Below are positions 13,091 to 13,965 of a stretch of 13,965 bases of DNA, piece by piece. The stretch lies in contig CABMDX010000218.1 in NCBI GenBank assembly GCA_902385025.1, positions 1 to 13,965 on the forward strand, read 5' to 3'. This stretch comes from an uncultured archaeon (GTDB lineage: Archaea > Halobacteriota > Methanosarcinia > Methanotrichales > Methanotrichaceae). Positions within the stretch are counted from its first letter, which is position 1, and each line of letters opens with the position of its first letter. The position numbers were made by a program, and so were the translations under genes. Below the pieces are notes generated by a model. It did not search any database. It was not told where the DNA came from and saw only the letters and a list, made by a program, of their open reading frames with translations.

Positions 13091-13965
13091 ATGCCGTCAA
13101 AAGCTCTGTGGAGCTGTCTAGCCGCCATTTTGTGCATCATTATGATGTCACTTCCATCGCCTGGAGAGGAGACCAAATACCCCCTGACTATCACCGATTC
13201 AGCCGGTCGTACAATCACCATTCCCATGCCGGTGCAAAGGATCATCGTCCTCAGCACAGATCATGCAGAAGCAGTGACCATGCTCGGGGATGCGGACAAG
13301 ATCGTAGGTGTCAGCGATAATTTAAAATCGAAGACAGAATACTTCCCTAACTTAAAGAACAAGCAGGGCGTGGGCAAATGGAATGAGGTGAACTTCGAGA
13401 TGATAAGCGAGATCGCTCGCCAGGGAGATGAGATCGTTCCCGATATCATCGTTATCGCCTACACCTATCCCGATCAGCCTTATGGGGCCTCAAATGTGGC
13501 CAAGGGGCTCAAGCCCTTCGAAAACATCACTGTAGTCGGCCTGGATTTCTACAAGCCAGAGAACCTCACCCAGGATGTGAGAATATTGGGACAGATCCTG
13601 AACAGAAACGATGAGGCCCAAAAGTATCTGGATTGGCTGAATAGCAGCCGCAAGAAGGTCACTGATGCCATCGAGGGAGAGAATATTCCCAAGGTCTACT
13701 TCGAGAGCAATAACAAGGGCGGGCTTGGAGCACTCGCAACTTACGGCATGGGCTCAGGGATTAATGAGATGATCAAGCGCTCTGGTGGATTCAATATCGC
13801 AAAGGATCTCAAAGAGATGTATCCCAAAGTGACATGGGAGTGGGTCATTACCAAGAATCCTTCTGCAATTGTAAGAATACAGTCATCAGATAAATTCGGA
13901 TGGGACGAACCTGTATCTCAGGACACGGTGACTTTGGAAGGTATCAGGAACGAGATTGTGAGCCG
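13091..13965 (+). CDS. SBP4: secreted substrate-binding protein, paralogue of SBP3 (3' end beyond window)
   Basis: The open frame from ATG 13091 runs 291 codons to the window edge. The start has GGAGGG 8 nt upstream. The signal peptide (PSKALWSCLAAILCIIM, then MSLPSP) is nearly that of SBP3, and the leader DNA around the ribosome site is also alike. The mature part follows the same plan: YPLTITDSAGRTIT, MPVQRIIVLSTDHAEAV, VGKWNEVNFEMI, WEWVITKNPSAIVRIQ. It is clearly less similar there than in the signal peptide, so the two proteins may bind different ligands. Extracellular binding protein of the BtuF/FecB superfamily; no EF-hand module. By comparison with SBP3 some 70 C-terminal residues are missing. 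It is probably a second partner for the FecCD permease or for a transporter encoded beyond the window. Confidence 0.92.
   Translation, partial: MPSKALWSCLAAILCIIMMSLPSPGEETKYPLTITDSAGRTITIPMPVQRIIVLSTDHAEAVTMLGDADKIVGVSDNLKSKTEYFPNLKNKQGVGKWNEVNFEMISEIARQGDEIVPDIIVIAYTYPDQPYGASNVAKGLKPFENITVVGLDFYKPENLTQDVRILGQILNRNDEAQKYLDWLNSSRKKVTDAIEGENIPKVYFESNNKGGLGALATYGMGSGINEMIKRSGGFNIAKDLKEMYPKVTWEWVITKNPSAIVRIQSSDKFGWDEPVSQDTVTLEGIRNEIVS

Noticed and set aside
1..13965. CRISPR array, tRNA, rRNA, insertion sequence or phage genes
   Set aside because: No regularly spaced repeat units, cloverleaf-like sequences, transposase or integrase motifs were seen by eye on either strand.

Overview
The window looks like a piece of chromosome from a methanogenic archaeon of the Methanosarcinales, most likely close to Methanothrix (Methanosaeta). 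The grounds are an archaeal GHMP-type shikimate kinase, a geranylgeranyl-reductase-family flavoprotein, a single-polypeptide ChlI/ChlD metal chelatase, several iron/cobalamin-type substrate-binding proteins (two with dockerin-like EF-hand modules), AT-rich intergenic regions with archaeal TATA boxes, and purine-rich ribosome-binding sites. The genus is an inference; no rRNA or other marker is present.

Layout. (1) 1-2472, minus strand: a three-gene run transcribed towards position 1: a geranylgeranyl-reductase-family flavoprotein, a small protein with PD-(D/E)XK-nuclease-like residues, and shikimate kinase cut by the window edge. (2) 2473-2892: AT-rich non-coding region. (3) 2893-4080, plus: secreted substrate-binding protein SBP1 with an N-terminal EF-hand. 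(4) 4203-5968, minus: a DrrAB-type ABC exporter (ATPase then permease, 2-nt gap). (5) 5969-6367: non-coding, with inverted repeats and a probable terminator. (6) 6368-7633, minus: SBP2 with a complete dockerin-type EF-hand pair. (7) 7790-9811, minus: fused ChlI/ChlD chelatase subunit. (8) 9812-10346: divergent intergenic region with two strong dyads and two overlapping candidate small ORFs. (9) 10347-11426, plus: FecCD/BtuC-type permease. (10) 11717-12814 and 13091-13965 (cut by the edge), plus: SBP3 and SBP4, a tandem duplicated pair.

How the genes fit together. Four substrate-binding proteins of one superfamily, a FecCD permease and a cobaltochelatase-type ATPase/VWA subunit in about 11 kb suggest uptake of a metal chelate or corrinoid/tetrapyrrole coupled to metal insertion. 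That would suit an organism needing much cobalamin and nickel-F430. No importer ATPase (BtuD/FecE type) and no large CobN/ChlH chelatase subunit lies in the window. Each binding-protein gene has its own promoter-like sequence, several with palindromes or inverted repeats beside the TATA box, so separate metal- or cofactor-responsive control is plausible but unproven.

The most unusual points are the EF-hand/dockerin modules on two of the binding proteins, the conserved leader and signal peptide of SBP3/SBP4 with shared promoter half-sites, the small nuclease-like protein between two metabolic genes, and the overlapping small ORFs that end at the permease start codon.
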